Shown here: positions 33,443 through 43,113 of the stretch, in pieces
How the letters are laid out: every line of letters starts with the position of its first letter
Numbering within the stretch: position 1 is the stretch's first letter
DNA from: Rhizobium sp. L43
GTDB taxonomy: Bacteria; Pseudomonadota; Alphaproteobacteria; Rhizobiales; Rhizobiaceae
DNA: 64,000 nucleotides
Direction: 5' to 3'
Assembly: GCF_002531725.1 (NCBI RefSeq)
Contig: NZ_NWSQ01000007.1
Location: 62,001-126,000, forward strand
Program-made: the position numbers and the translations under genes
The notes under the pieces: model-generated
Databases searched by the model: none
Seen by the model: the letters and a program-made list of their open reading frames with translations, nothing else
What the model was told of the DNA's origin: nothing

Positions 33443-35182
33443 ATGGGCACTGCTTTCTTCGACGCGAAGGACAGGGGGGAGACCGAGCCGGCGCCGGACG
33501 GCGATGCCGACTCGTCCATCACCGGCCCGGATGAGACGAAAGGCGGGCTGCGCCGAGCGGCGATGCTGCAAGCATTGGCCGCCGCGGCCTGGATTCCGCA
33601 GGCCGGATTGCTGGCCGTCTCGGTCGGCCGCATCGCCGATAGCGGCGGACCGCAGGACGTTGTCTGGCCAGCCCTCGGCATCCTCGTCCTCGGATTGGCA
33701 AGAAGCTGTCTCGACGCTGGCGGCGGCCGCCTCGCCTTTCATATCGCGCGCGCCGAGCTCAGCCGCAGGCGGCAGGCCGCCGTCGCCGCACTTTCCCTGT
33801 CGTCGCCGATCGATCGCAACCGGCCGGCCTCCGGCAAGGCCGCCAGCCTCATCGGCGAGCAGGCCGAACTCATCGTGCCCTATTTCGCCCGTTTCCATCC
33901 GGCGCGTGTGAAGGCGAGCCTTGTGCCGCTCGTCATCCTCGCCTTCATCCTTCCGGTCTCCTGGATCGCTGCGCTGGTTCTGCTGTTCGCCGCGCCGCTG
34001 ATCCCCATTTTCATGGCGCTGATCGGCTGGCGTGCCCAGGCGGCCAGCGAAAAACAACTCGTTGCGACCGGCGGCCTCAACGGCTTCCTGCTCGATCGGC
34101 TGCGTGGGTTGGCGACGATCCGCGCGCTCGATGCGGTGGATGCAACCGCCCTGCGGCTGCGTTCGGAAGCGGAGTCGCTGCGCGTGCGCACCATGGCGGT
34201 GTTGAAAATCGCCTTTCTCTCCTCGGCCGTGCTCGAGCTTTTCGCCGCCCTCGGCGTGGCGATGATCGCCGTCTATGTCGGCTTCAGCCTGCTCGGCGAG
34301 ATCCGCTTCGGCACCTGGGTCGGCCGGCTCGACCTGACCGAAGGCCTGTTCATCCTGCTGCTGGCGCCGGCCTTCTTCGAGCCGCTGCGCGAACTCTCGG
34401 CCGTCTGGCACGATCGGGCGGCCGGTGAAGCGGCGCTGAAAGCGCTGGATGCTCTGGCTGCAGGCGGTTTGCCGATCCGGGGATCGACCGAAGCTACGGT
34501 CCCTGCGGTCGCCGAAGCACCGGCCATTTTCCTTGAAAATCTCGCCTTTCGCTACGCCGCCGACGAACCGCTGGTCCTCGACGGTTTCAACCTCGATATC
34601 GCCGCCGGCGAACATCTGGCGCTGCTCGGCGCCAGCGGCTCCGGCAAATCGACGCTTCTTTCGTTGATGTCAGGACTGGCGCCCTGCACCGGCGGCCGCA
34701 TCGTCATCGGCGGCGTCGAGCTTGCGGGTGACAGCGCCGCGGTGCTGCGCAGCGGCATGGCGTGGATCGGCCAGAGGCCGCATATCTTTGCCGGCACCAT
34801 CACAGGCAATATTTCGCTCGGCAGACCCGGCAAAACACACGATGATGTCACCAATGCGCTCGCCGCGGCGAGACTTGGAAAGGTGGCCGACGCCTATGGC
34901 AGCCGGCCACTCGGCGAGAGCGGTATCGGGCTCTCCGGCGGCGAGGCGCTGCGGCTGGCGATTGCGCGTGCGGCCTGCAATCCGCATCTGCGGATCATCC
35001 TCGCCGACGAGCCGACCGCGCATCTCGACGCCGGCACCGCCGCCGAGGTTACCGAGAGCCTGCTTTCACTTGCCAGGGGCCGCACTTTGATCGTCGCCAC
35101 CCATGATCCGCTGCTGGCCGCCCGCATGCATCGCACGGTGCGCGTCGACGCCGACATTATCGTCCGGGAGGCCGCCGAATGA
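33443..35182 (+). CDS. cydD: Cysteine/glutathione exporter subunit CydD
   Basis: A 579-residue fused membrane-plus-ATPase half exporter. The N-terminal six-helix domain contains PIFMALIGWRAQAASEKQL, typical of CydD. The C-terminal domain has Walker A GASGSGKST, signature LSGGEALRLAIARA and ILADEPTAHLD. With CydC it exports cysteine and glutathione to the periplasm, needed for assembly of cytochrome bd. It overlaps cydC by ATGA and follows the regulator by 4 bp. Length matches the family. Confidence 0.93.
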   Translation: MGTAFFDAKDRGETEPAPDGDADSSITGPDETKGGLRRAAMLQALAAAAWIPQAGLLAVSVGRIADSGGPQDVVWPALGILVLGLARSCLDAGGGRLAFHIARAELSRRRQAAVAALSLSSPIDRNRPASGKAASLIGEQAELIVPYFARFHPARVKASLVPLVILAFILPVSWIAALVLLFAAPLIPIFMALIGWRAQAASEKQLVATGGLNGFLLDRLRGLATIRALDAVDATALRLRSEAESLRVRTMAVLKIAFLSSAVLELFAALGVAMIAVYVGFSLLGEIRFGTWVGRLDLTEGLFILLLAPAFFEPLRELSAVWHDRAAGEAALKALDALAAGGLPIRGSTEATVPAVAEAPAIFLENLAFRYAADEPLVLDGFNLDIAAGEHLALLGASGSGKSTLLSLMSGLAPCTGGRIVIGGVELAGDSAAVLRSGMAWIGQRPHIFAGTITGNISLGRPGKTHDDVTNALAAARLGKVADAYGSRPLGESGIGLSGGEALRLAIARAACNPHLRIILADEPTAHLDAGTAAEVTESLLSLARGRTLIVATHDPLLAARMHRTVRVDADIIVREAAE

Positions 35183-36867
35183 GTATGTTTGCTGCAGACC
35201 TCAAGCCGATCCTGCGTCTGTTCCTTGCCGAGCGCCGGCGCGCGCTGCTGCTCGGCGCAGCACTGTCGGCAGCGACGGCGACGGCGGGCATCGCCCTGCT
35301 CGGCCTGTCCGGCTGGTTCATCACCGCCACCTCGCTTGCCGGCCTTTCGATCGCCGCCATCACCTTCGACGTCTTTGCGCCGTCAGCCGGCATCCGCCTG
35401 CTCGCCATTGTCCGTACGGCCGCGCGCTACGGCGAAAGGCTGGCGACCCATGACGCAACGCTTAGCGTGCTCGCTGCCCTGCGCGAAAGGCTGTTTCGCG
35501 GTTTTGCCGAACCGGGCGCGGCGCGCGCGCTCCTGCATCGCCCGGCAAGGTTGCTCTTCCGGCTGACGGCCGATATCGATGCGCTCGATTCCCTCTATTT
35601 GCGCATTCTCGTGCCGGCTGCGGTGGCGATCGGCGCAGCGCTGGCGGCAAGCCTCGCACTGGGGTTGATGCATCCCGTGTTCGGCCTGTCCTTCGGCCTT
35701 TTTCTCGCGGGCGCCGGGCTCGGTCTGCCTTTGATCGCCGGCCGGGCGGCGCGCAAACATGCCCGCCGGCGCGCCCATGGTATCGAGGCGCTGCGGTCGC
35801 GGACGATCGATCTCGTCGCCGGCCAGACCGATCTGCTGATGGCCGGCAGACTTGCCGCGCAGAGACACGCGATCATGACAGCCGACGGCTATGCCGGCCG
35901 CGCCGACGATCGGCTGAACCGTGTCGAAACCGGCCTGACATTCGGCTTCGGCCTCGTCTCCACCCTGCTGTTGACGGCGTCGCTGCTTGCCGTCGCCGCG
36001 CTTGCGGAAACGAAGGTGATCAGCCCTCCTGTCGCGGCCCTCGGCCTGCTCGTCGCCTTTGCGGCAGTCGAACCCTTCGCCGCACTTCGTCGCGGCGCCC
36101 TGGAACTCGGCAGGACGCTGCTTGCGGCAAGGCGTATCGCGCCACGGCTGACCATTTCGGCCGCACCCGAACCATTGGCGGTGCCGTTGCCGGGATACGC
36201 TTTCTCACTGGCTGATGTGTCAGCCTTCCATGAAAATTCCGCCGTGCCGGCACTCCAGGGCATCGAACTCACGCTCCAGCAGGGCGAGCGCCTGGCCGTC
36301 ATCGGCAGCAGCGGCGCCGGCAAGTCGAGCCTGGTTGTTATGCTTTCCGGCGAACTGCCCGCAAGAATGGGAAGCATCGCCGCGGTAACGGCGACCGTGC
36401 TGACGCAGCGGACGGAACTGTTCGAGGACAGCCTGCGCGGCAATCTCGCTCTTGCCAACCCGGATGCAAGCGAAGCCCGTCTTCGTGACGCGCTCGCCGC
36501 CGCCGGCCTGCTTGCCGATGTCGAGGGCATGCCGCGGGGGATCGATACGCCGCTCGGCGAAGGCGGACTCGGCCTTTCCGGCGGCCAGTCGCGCCGGCTG
36601 GCGCTTGCCCGGCTCTTCCTGCGCGACACGCCGCTCTGGCTGCTCGATGAACCCACAGAGGGCCTCGACGGCGCCACTGCCCGCGACGTGCTCTGTCGAC
36701 TGTCGGCCATGGCGGCGGGCCGCTCGCTGGTGATTGCAACGCATATCCGCCGCGAGGCTGCCATCGCAGACCGCATCGCCGTCATCGAAGGCGGCCGCAT
36801 TTCAGAGATTTCGCGCCGCGGAGAGGCGGCGTTCGAAAAGGCGCTCGACCGGCTTCGGCCGGATTGA
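35179..36867 (+). CDS. cydC: Cysteine/glutathione exporter subunit CydC
   Basis: A 562-residue partner of CydD. The membrane domain begins LRLFLAERRRALLLGAALS, with GWFITATSLAGL typical of CydC. The ATPase domain has Walker A GSSGAGKSS, signature LSGGQSRRLALARLF and WLLDEPTEGLD. The Walker A ends in serine rather than threonine, which is tolerated. It is coupled to cydD by ATGA; cydA follows after 76 bp. Confidence 0.93.
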   Translation: MSMFAADLKPILRLFLAERRRALLLGAALSAATATAGIALLGLSGWFITATSLAGLSIAAITFDVFAPSAGIRLLAIVRTAARYGERLATHDATLSVLAALRERLFRGFAEPGAARALLHRPARLLFRLTADIDALDSLYLRILVPAAVAIGAALAASLALGLMHPVFGLSFGLFLAGAGLGLPLIAGRAARKHARRRAHGIEALRSRTIDLVAGQTDLLMAGRLAAQRHAIMTADGYAGRADDRLNRVETGLTFGFGLVSTLLLTASLLAVAALAETKVISPPVAALGLLVAFAAVEPFAALRRGALELGRTLLAARRIAPRLTISAAPEPLAVPLPGYAFSLADVSAFHENSAVPALQGIELTLQQGERLAVIGSSGAGKSSLVVMLSGELPARMGSIAAVTATVLTQRTELFEDSLRGNLALANPDASEARLRDALAAAGLLADVEGMPRGIDTPLGEGGLGLSGGQSRRLALARLFLRDTPLWLLDEPTEGLDGATARDVLCRLSAMAAGRSLVIATHIRREAAIADRIAVIEGGRISEISRRGEAAFEKALDRLRPD

Positions 36868-36943
36868 GCAGGACCGCATGCCCCTCAGGCGCCGGCCGGT
36901 GCTTGGGAGGCTCCGTACCCGGTGGGACCGTGGGAGAAAGACA

Positions 36944-38524
36944 ATGGAACTAGATATCGTAGCACTTTCGCGCTTCCAATTCGCGCTGACGGCGCTTTAC
37001 CACTTCCTGTTCGTGCCCTTGACGCTCGGCCTGTCCGTGCTTCTGGCGATCATGGAAACCGTCTATGTCATGACCGGCCGCCAGATCTGGCGGCAGATGA
37101 CGAAATTCTGGGGCACGCTGTTCGGCATAAACTTCGTGATCGGCGTCGCCACCGGCATCGTCATGGAATTCCAGTTCGGCATGAACTGGAGCTATTACAG
37201 CTATTATGTCGGCGACATCTTCGGGGCGCCGCTGGCGATCGAAGGCCTGATGGCCTTCTTCCTCGAGGCGACCTTCGTCGGCCTGTTCTTCTTCGGTTGG
37301 GACAAGCTGTCGAAGGTCGGCCATCTCGTCGCGACCTGGGCGGTGGCGCTCGGCTCGAATTTTTCGGCCCTCTGGATCCTGATTGCCAATGGCTGGATGC
37401 AGAACCCCGTGGGATCGGCGCTCAACCCGCAGACGATGCGCATGGAAATCACAAGCTTCTTCGACGTGGTCTTCAATCCGGTCGCCCAGGCGAAATTCGT
37501 CCATACGGTGTCGGCAGGTTATGTCTGCGCCTCGATCTTCGTGCTCGGCGTCTCGGCCTGGTACGTCCTCAAGGGCCGGCACATCGAGCTTGCCAAGCGC
37601 TCGATGACGGTTGCCGCCTCCTTCGGCCTCGCCTCGGCACTCTCTGTCGTCGTGCTCGGCGACGAGAGCGGTTATCTCGCCACCGAGAACCAGAAGATGA
37701 AGCTCGCCGCCATCGAAGGCATGTGGAAGACCGAGCCGGCGCCGGCCGCCTTTACCGCTTTCGGCTTCCCGGATCAAGAAGCGCGCGAAACGCATTTTGC
37801 CGTGCATATTCCCTGGGTCATGGGCCTGATCGGCACGCGGTCGCTGACGACCGAGATCCCCGGCATCGACAAGCTCGAACAGCAGGCCGAAACCCGCATC
37901 CGTGATGGTATCAAGGCTTACGACGCGCTGATGCAGATCCGTTCGGCGCCGGCGCAGGATCAGGTGGCGCAGGAGGTGCGCAGCTCCTTCGAGGATCTCG
38001 GTCATGATCTCGGTTATGCCCTTCTTCTGAAGCGCTATGTCGACGATCCGCGCCAGGCGACCGACGCGCAGATCGTAAAGGCCGCGCGTGACACGATCCC
38101 GCATGTGCCGACGCTCTTCTGGTCGTTCCGCATCATGGTCGGCCTCGGCATGTTCTTCATCCTTTTGACCGCCACCTTCTTCTGGCTGTCGGCGCGTCGC
38201 CATCTCGACAAATATCCGCTGCTGCTGCGGATCGCCGTGCTGGCGATCCCGCTGCCCTGGGTCGCCATCGAACTCGGCTGGGTCGTCGCCGAGTTCGGCC
38301 GCCAGCCCTGGGTGATCGAAGGCGTTCTGCCGACGGCCGCCGCCGTCTCCAGCCTCGGCGCCAGCACCGTGCTTCTGACCATCATCGGTTTTGGCGCACT
38401 TTATACAGTGCTGATCGTCATCGAGATGAGCCTGATGATCAAGGCGATCAGACAGGGACCGGAACCGGACGACGAGCCGGAAGCCGTTCTGATTTCCGAA
38501 ACCCTCGTCCCGGCCGCGGAGTGA
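36944..38524 (+). CDS. cydA: Cytochrome bd ubiquinol oxidase subunit I
   Basis: A 526-residue membrane quinol oxidase subunit. The first heme ligand histidine is H20 (ALYHFLF), the later ligand lies in KFVHTVSAGY, and the GRQPW motif is present (FGRQPWVIEG). The Q-loop is long and close to the E. coli type (MKLAAIEGMWKTEPAPAAF), so this is a CydA of the long-Q-loop class, not a CIO-type enzyme. GGGAG precedes ATG 36944. It is followed 6 bp later by cydB. Confidence 0.95.
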   Translation: MELDIVALSRFQFALTALYHFLFVPLTLGLSVLLAIMETVYVMTGRQIWRQMTKFWGTLFGINFVIGVATGIVMEFQFGMNWSYYSYYVGDIFGAPLAIEGLMAFFLEATFVGLFFFGWDKLSKVGHLVATWAVALGSNFSALWILIANGWMQNPVGSALNPQTMRMEITSFFDVVFNPVAQAKFVHTVSAGYVCASIFVLGVSAWYVLKGRHIELAKRSMTVAASFGLASALSVVVLGDESGYLATENQKMKLAAIEGMWKTEPAPAAFTAFGFPDQEARETHFAVHIPWVMGLIGTRSLTTEIPGIDKLEQQAETRIRDGIKAYDALMQIRSAPAQDQVAQEVRSSFEDLGHDLGYALLLKRYVDDPRQATDAQIVKAARDTIPHVPTLFWSFRIMVGLGMFFILLTATFFWLSARRHLDKYPLLLRIAVLAIPLPWVAIELGWVVAEFGRQPWVIEGVLPTAAAVSSLGASTVLLTIIGFGALYTVLIVIEMSLMIKAIRQGPEPDDEPEAVLISETLVPAAE

Positions 38525-38530
38525 CCTGCC

Positions 38531-39685
38531 ATGATCCTTCACGAACTCATCGACTATGAAACCTTGCGCCTCATCTGGTGGCTGTTGCTCGGCGTGCTGC
38601 TGATCGCCTTTGCGACGACGGGCGGCTTCGATCTCGGCGTCGGCACGCTTCTGCCCTTCGTCGCCAGGACCGATACGGAACGGCGGGTGGCGATCAACAC
38701 GATCGGCGCCACCTGGGAAGGCAACCAAGTCTGGCTGATCCTCGGCGGCGGCGCCATCTTCGCCGCCTGGCCGCCGCTTTATGCGGTCTCCTTCTCGGGC
38801 TTCTATTTGGCGATGTTCGCGATCCTCTTCGCGCTCATCCTGCGCCCGGTCGGTTTCAAATACCGGTCGAAGCGGGAAAGCGCCCGCTGGCGCAACGGCT
38901 GGGACTGGGCGCTCTTCATCGGCGGTTTCGTGCCGTCGCTGATCTTCGGCGTTGCCGTCGGCAATGTGCTGCAGGGCGTGCCCTTCCGCTTTGCCGACGA
39001 CATGCGGATCTTCTACGAAGGCTCGTTCTTCGCCCTGCTCAACCCCTATGCGCTGCTTTGCGGCCTGCTTTCCCTGGCGATGCTGATGATGCACGGGGCG
39101 GCCTGGCTGGTGTTGAAGGCGAGCGGACCGGTCGCGGAGCGGGCCAGGAGCTACGGCAGTATCGCCGCTCTTGCCGTCATCGTGCTTTTCGCACTCGGCG
39201 GCCTCTTCCTGTGGATCGGCGTCGGCGGCTATCGCATCACCAGCGATATCAGCCCGACCGGCCCCTCCAACCCGCTTTTGAAGACCGTGGCGCTGGAGAG
39301 GGGCGCGTGGCTGACCAATTACGCCGCCCATTCTTGGATGGTCATCGCGCCCGTGCTCGGCTTCGTCGGCGCGGCACTGGCCTTCATTGCCATGCGGGCA
39401 AAGCGCGAGGTCATGACGCTGCTCTTCAGCAAGGTGGCGATCCTTGGCATCATCTCGACGGTCGGCCTGTCGATGTTCCCGTTCATTCTGCCCTCCTCGC
39501 TCGATCCGCGATCGAGCCTGACGGTCTGGGATGCATCCTCCAGCCATATGACGCTGTTCATCATGCTGGTGGTGACGGTGATCTTCCTGCCGATCATCTT
39601 TGCCTACACGGCCTGGGTCTACAAGGTTCTGTGGGGCAAGGTCGACGAAAAGTCCGTCACCGACAAAAACAGCCACGCCTACTGA
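38531..39685 (+). CDS. cydB: Cytochrome bd ubiquinol oxidase subunit II
   Basis: A 384-residue membrane subunit. The N-terminus (YETLRLIWWLLLGVLLIAFATTGGFDLGVG) and GATWEGNQVWLILGGGAIFAAWP are hallmark CydB segments. It forms the structural partner of CydA. CydX follows 13 bp later. Length and motifs are normal. Confidence 0.95.
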   Translation: MILHELIDYETLRLIWWLLLGVLLIAFATTGGFDLGVGTLLPFVARTDTERRVAINTIGATWEGNQVWLILGGGAIFAAWPPLYAVSFSGFYLAMFAILFALILRPVGFKYRSKRESARWRNGWDWALFIGGFVPSLIFGVAVGNVLQGVPFRFADDMRIFYEGSFFALLNPYALLCGLLSLAMLMMHGAAWLVLKASGPVAERARSYGSIAALAVIVLFALGGLFLWIGVGGYRITSDISPTGPSNPLLKTVALERGAWLTNYAAHSWMVIAPVLGFVGAALAFIAMRAKREVMTLLFSKVAILGIISTVGLSMFPFILPSSLDPRSSLTVWDASSSHMTLFIMLVVTVIFLPIIFAYTAWVYKVLWGKVDEKSVTDKNSHAY

Positions 39686-39698
39686 GGGAGACGAAACG

Positions 39699-39821
39699 AT
39701 GTGGTATTTCGCATGGATTCTCGGCCTGCCACTGGCAGCCGCCTTCGCCGTCCTCAATGCCATGTGGTATGAGCTGATGGACGACGCCGCCAGGAAAAAG
39801 GCTTCTGAGCTGCGCAAGTAG
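39699..39821 (+). CDS. cydX: Cytochrome bd small subunit CydX
   Basis: A 40-residue one-helix protein: MWYFAWILGLPLAAAFAVLN and a short charged tail. The WYFAWILG start is diagnostic of CydX, which stabilises the heme site of cytochrome bd. GGGAGACGAAACG precedes ATG 39699. It completes cydDCABX. Confidence 0.92.
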   Translation: MWYFAWILGLPLAAAFAVLNAMWYELMDDAARKKASELRK

Positions 39822-39830
39822 AAACGCAAA

Positions 39831-39852
39831 GGGCGCGGCTCGAACCGCGCCC
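39831..39852 (+). terminator. Probable transcription terminator after cydX
   Basis: An 8-bp GC stem (GGGCGCGG/CCGCGCCC) with a six-base loop begins nine bases after the cydX stop. The following sequence is only weakly T-rich (TCAATTTG), so the call rests on stem strength and position. Confidence 0.65.
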
Positions 39853-39903
39853 TCAATTTGGGAACAGCCTCGCTCCTGTACTCGGCGTCATCCTCGGCAC
39901 AAG

Positions 39904-39963
39904 CCCCTCATCCGCCTGCCGGCACCTTCTCCCCGCTTGCGGGGAGAGGGCTAGGGTGAGGGG
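39904..39963. repeat. Dispersed-type intergenic palindrome
   Basis: Outer arms CCCCTCA and TGAGGGG enclose an inner hairpin CTCCCCGC/TTGC/GGGGAG. The pattern CTCATCCGCCTGCCGGCACC before a CCCCGC hairpin is a very common intergenic repeat in rhizobia, from general knowledge. It lies between convergent transcripts (cydX and the oxidoreductase fusion). Confidence 0.65.
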
Positions 39964-39977
39964 CAGTTCTGGGTCCG

Positions 39978-41981
39978 TCAGCCTTCCAGCCACTTCACCT
40001 CTTCAGGCGTCAGCCGGATGTCGAGCGCCGAGAGACTGTCTTCCAGCTCGGCGACGGTGCGTGGCCCGATCAGCGGGATGACCGGGAAAGGCTGGGCGAT
40101 CACATAGGCGAGCGCGATATGGATCGGATTGCGGCCGAGCTTGTTGGCAAGTTCGATGGCGCGGTCGCGGCGTCCGAAGTTGCGCTCGGAATACCAGACC
40201 CGAACGATCTCCTCATCATCTAGCTTGTCGCGGCCGGCGCGGTCGGTAAAGAAGCCGCGACCCTGGCTCGACCAGGCAAAGTTCGGGATCTGTTTCTCGT
40301 TCAGCCACTTCTTCCAGTCGTCATCGGAAGCGGCGACGCAACCGGCCCAGATCGGATCGAGCATCTCGGCGAGCGAGAAGTTGTTGGAGAGCGCTGCCGG
40401 TGCCGCCTTGCCTGATTTTTCGGCATAGGCGATCGCCTCGTCGAAACGCGCCCGCGTCCAGTTCGAACCGCCGAAGATGCCGCGGATGCGGCCGCGCTTG
40501 ACCTCGGCATCCATGGCGTCCACGAACTCGCCGACGGGCACGTCGGTATTGTCGCGATGCATGAAATAGATGTCGACATAGTCTGTCTTCAGCCGGGCGA
40601 GCGACTGGTCGAGCTGCTTTGCGATCATATCGGGATAGCAGAGCGGCGAATGCGCGCCCTTGCCGATCAGCACGATCTCCTCGCGCGGCACCTTGCGGCT
40701 GGTGTGCCAGTCGCCGAAGATCGCCTCCGTCTTGCCGGCGCCGTAGACAAAGGCGGTGTCGAAGGCATTGCCGCCGGCTTCGTAGAAAGCGTCGAGCGTC
40801 AGCGAAGCGGAAGCGAAGTTCGGGAAGAACTCGAAGCCGAGTGTGACGACCGAGGCGGGCTTGGAAATGCCGGGAATCTGACGCTGCGGAACGCTATTGC
40901 CACGCGCGACCGTGCCGCCGGCAATGTTGGCCGTGCGCTTGGCTGCTTTCTCAACACCGTATTCGAGCCCGACCGAGGCGCGCCACTGGTCGAGTACCCT
41001 GAGGTTTCCGATCGAATCTGCCCAGCTCATGCCGGGAGAGCTGAATTCCGTCTTACCGGCGCGGATCGCATCGCCCGCCGCGTCGGCCTCGAAGGAATAG
41101 AGCCAGCGGTCTTCTTTGACCTCGACGGTCTCGCGGCTACTGCCCTTGAAGATCTCGATCTTGCCGACGCCGCCCTTGTGGCCGGAGGCGAACCAGAAGT
41201 CGGCGACCTCGATCCGGCCTTCGGAGCCGATGATGCGCAGAACATTGTCCTGCTGCGCCATGATCGAGCAGGAGACTTCGGCGATGATCTCATTCGGGAA
41301 TTTGAGCACGGCGGAGGCCCATTCATCGACGCCGCTCTCACCGAGATGGGCGACGCCCGAAACCTTCTCCGGTTCCAGGAAGGCTTTGCCTTCCGCGGCG
41401 CCTGATATCAGCCTTGCCATCGAGACCGGGTAGCCACCGACATCGAGAATGCCGCCGCCGGCGGTATCGTTGGCGAATAGCCGGTGTTCCGGTCTATAGC
41501 TGCCCATGTTGAAGCCGAAGCTCGAGCGGATGATCCGGACGGTGCCGATGACGCCGCTCTTGATGAGTTCGACCAGCTTCTCCGTCTGCGGATGCACGCG
41601 GTACATGAAGGCCTCGCCGGCAAAGACGCCGGCCTTCTTGGCTTCGTAATAAACGGCTTCGGCATCATAGGCCGAAAGCGCGATCGGCTTTTCCACCAGG
41701 ATATGTTTGCCGGCGCGCGCGGCCTTGATCGCCCATTCGGCGTGGCCGGTATGGGGCACGGAAATATAGACCGCATCGACCTCGGGGTCGGAAAGCAGCG
41801 CCTCGTAACCGTTGACGATACGGGCGCCGGGAAAGTTTTCCTGAAGTCCCGGTTTGGAAGGATTGCGGGTGGCGATCGCCACCAGTTTGCCGGTACGTGA
41901 ATGGGCGACGCCATCGGCAAAGGTGCGAGCGATGGTGCCGGGGCCTATGATGCCCCAGCGGATCGGTTGATCGGAAGTCAT
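39978..41981 (-). CDS. Fusion of Gfo/Idh/MocA dehydrogenase and aldo/keto reductase
   Basis: One uninterrupted 667-residue frame encodes two enzymes. Residues 1 to about 345 are a Gfo/Idh/MocA dehydrogenase (IRWGIIGPGTIARTFADGV nucleotide site, VEKPIAL catalytic motif). Residues about 360-667 are an aldo/keto reductase with its tetrad visible: D in NAFDTAFVYG, the Y of the same segment, K in LIGKGAHS and H in FMHRDN. The linker is proline- and glycine-containing (PQRQIPGISKPASVV). Both domains keep catalytic residues, so coupled oxidation and reduction of a sugar is possible. It is the last gene of a sugar importer operon. Confidence 0.9.
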   Translation of the reverse strand: MTSDQPIRWGIIGPGTIARTFADGVAHSRTGKLVAIATRNPSKPGLQENFPGARIVNGYEALLSDPEVDAVYISVPHTGHAEWAIKAARAGKHILVEKPIALSAYDAEAVYYEAKKAGVFAGEAFMYRVHPQTEKLVELIKSGVIGTVRIIRSSFGFNMGSYRPEHRLFANDTAGGGILDVGGYPVSMARLISGAAEGKAFLEPEKVSGVAHLGESGVDEWASAVLKFPNEIIAEVSCSIMAQQDNVLRIIGSEGRIEVADFWFASGHKGGVGKIEIFKGSSRETVEVKEDRWLYSFEADAAGDAIRAGKTEFSSPGMSWADSIGNLRVLDQWRASVGLEYGVEKAAKRTANIAGGTVARGNSVPQRQIPGISKPASVVTLGFEFFPNFASASLTLDAFYEAGGNAFDTAFVYGAGKTEAIFGDWHTSRKVPREEIVLIGKGAHSPLCYPDMIAKQLDQSLARLKTDYVDIYFMHRDNTDVPVGEFVDAMDAEVKRGRIRGIFGGSNWTRARFDEAIAYAEKSGKAAPAALSNNFSLAEMLDPIWAGCVAASDDDWKKWLNEKQIPNFAWSSQGRGFFTDRAGRDKLDDEEIVRVWYSERNFGRRDRAIELANKLGRNPIHIALAYVIAQPFPVIPLIGPRTVAELEDSLSALDIRLTPEEVKWLEG

Positions 41982-42018
41982 GGAAACCTCTTTCGTCTTT
42001 CTGCCTTGGGATTGCGGT

Positions 42019-43101
42019 TTAGCGAAGCCGTTTGCCGGCGCCGTCGAAAAGGAATGTGCGGCTGGCGGGAAGGCCGACGGTCAGCGTCTCGCGATTGCCA
42101 GCGGTGCGTGATTCCGGCCGCTCGATGATCAGTTGCTCGTGGCCTATGGCGGCGTAGATGTAGCTGGTGTTGCCGAGATGTTCGGCAACGTCGATGGCGA
42201 CGGTGAGATCGGCATCGCCCGCGCCGGCATCGACGAAATGCTCGGGACGGATGCCGAGCGTCACCTTCGCACCGGCTTCGATCGGATCGGCGACAGGCAG
42301 CGGCAGGCGGGTGTTGACATCACTTTCCAGCGCGATGACCGCCCTGCCCGGTTGCGCTTCGACCACGACGGCCTTGAGAAAGTTCATCTTCGGCGAGCCG
42401 ACGAAGCCGGCGACGAACTGGTTGGCGGGATCGTCGTAAAGGTCGAGCGGCGCGCCGATCTGTTCGATATTGCCGGCGCGCAGCACGACGATCCTGTCGG
42501 CAAGCGTCATCGCTTCCGTCTGGTCGTGGGTGACGTAGATCATCGTCGTGCCGAGCTGCTTGTGCAGCCTTGATATTTCGACGCGCATCTGCACCCGCAG
42601 TTCGGCGTCGAGGTTCGACAAAGGCTCGTCGAACAGAAAGACCTCGGGTTCGCGGACGATGGCGCGGCCGATTGCGACACGCTGGCGCTGACCGCCGGAA
42701 AGCTGCTTCGGCCGCCGTTTCATCAGCTCGGTGATCTGCAGGATCTCGGCGACATGGCGCACGCGCCGCTCAGTGTCGGCTTTCGGATTGCCGTTCATCC
42801 GCAGGCCGAAGTTCAAATTCTCCTCGACAGTCAGGTGCGGATAGAGCGCATAGGATTGGAACACCATGGCGATGCCGCGATCGGCAGGCTCGACGTCATT
42901 GACGACCCTGCCGCCGATCTGCAGCTCGCCTGAGGTGATATCCTCGAGACCGGCGATCATCCTGAGCAGCGTGGACTTGCCGCAGCCGGAGGGGCCGACG
43001 AAGACGACGAATTCGCCATCCTTCACCTCCAGATTGGCGCCGTGGATGATCTCAAAGCCGCCGAAGCGCTTGACGATATTGCTGAGTGAAAGCTCTGCCA
43101 T
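42019..43101 (-). CDS. UgpC/MalK-type sugar ABC importer ATPase
   Basis: A 360-residue CUT1 ATPase. Walker [11 protein letters not shown]-loop [14 protein letters not shown], signature [15 protein letters not shown] and Walker [13 protein letters not shown] are intact, followed by the regulatory domain ([12 protein letters not shown]). It lies 37 bp upstream of the fused oxidoreductase and 12 bp after the permease. Confidence 0.92.
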   Translation of the reverse strand: MAELSLSNIVKRFGGFEIIHGANLEVKDGEFVVFVGPSGCGKSTLLRMIAGLEDITSGELQIGGRVVNDVEPADRGIAMVFQSYALYPHLTVEENLNFGLRMNGNPKADTERRVRHVAEILQITELMKRRPKQLSGGQRQRVAIGRAIVREPEVFLFDEPLSNLDAELRVQMRVEISRLHKQLGTTMIYVTHDQTEAMTLADRIVVLRAGNIEQIGAPLDLYDDPANQFVAGFVGSPKMNFLKAVVVEAQPGRAVIALESDVNTRLPLPVADPIEAGAKVTLGIRPEHFVDAGAGDADLTVAIDVAEHLGNTSYIYAAIGHEQLIIERPESRTAGNRETLTVGLPASRTFLFDGAGKRLR

Positions 43102-43113
43102 GCGGCCTCCCGA

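Noticed and set aside
33443..36867. Two ABC exporter half-transporters considered as a multidrug or lipid exporter
   Set aside because: Membrane-domain motifs and adjacency to cydABX identify them as CydD and CydC.
36950..39856. 968-residue minus-strand open frame opposite cydAB
   Set aside because: Charged, repetitive composition typical of a shadow frame; the plus strand encodes clear cydA, cydB and cydX.
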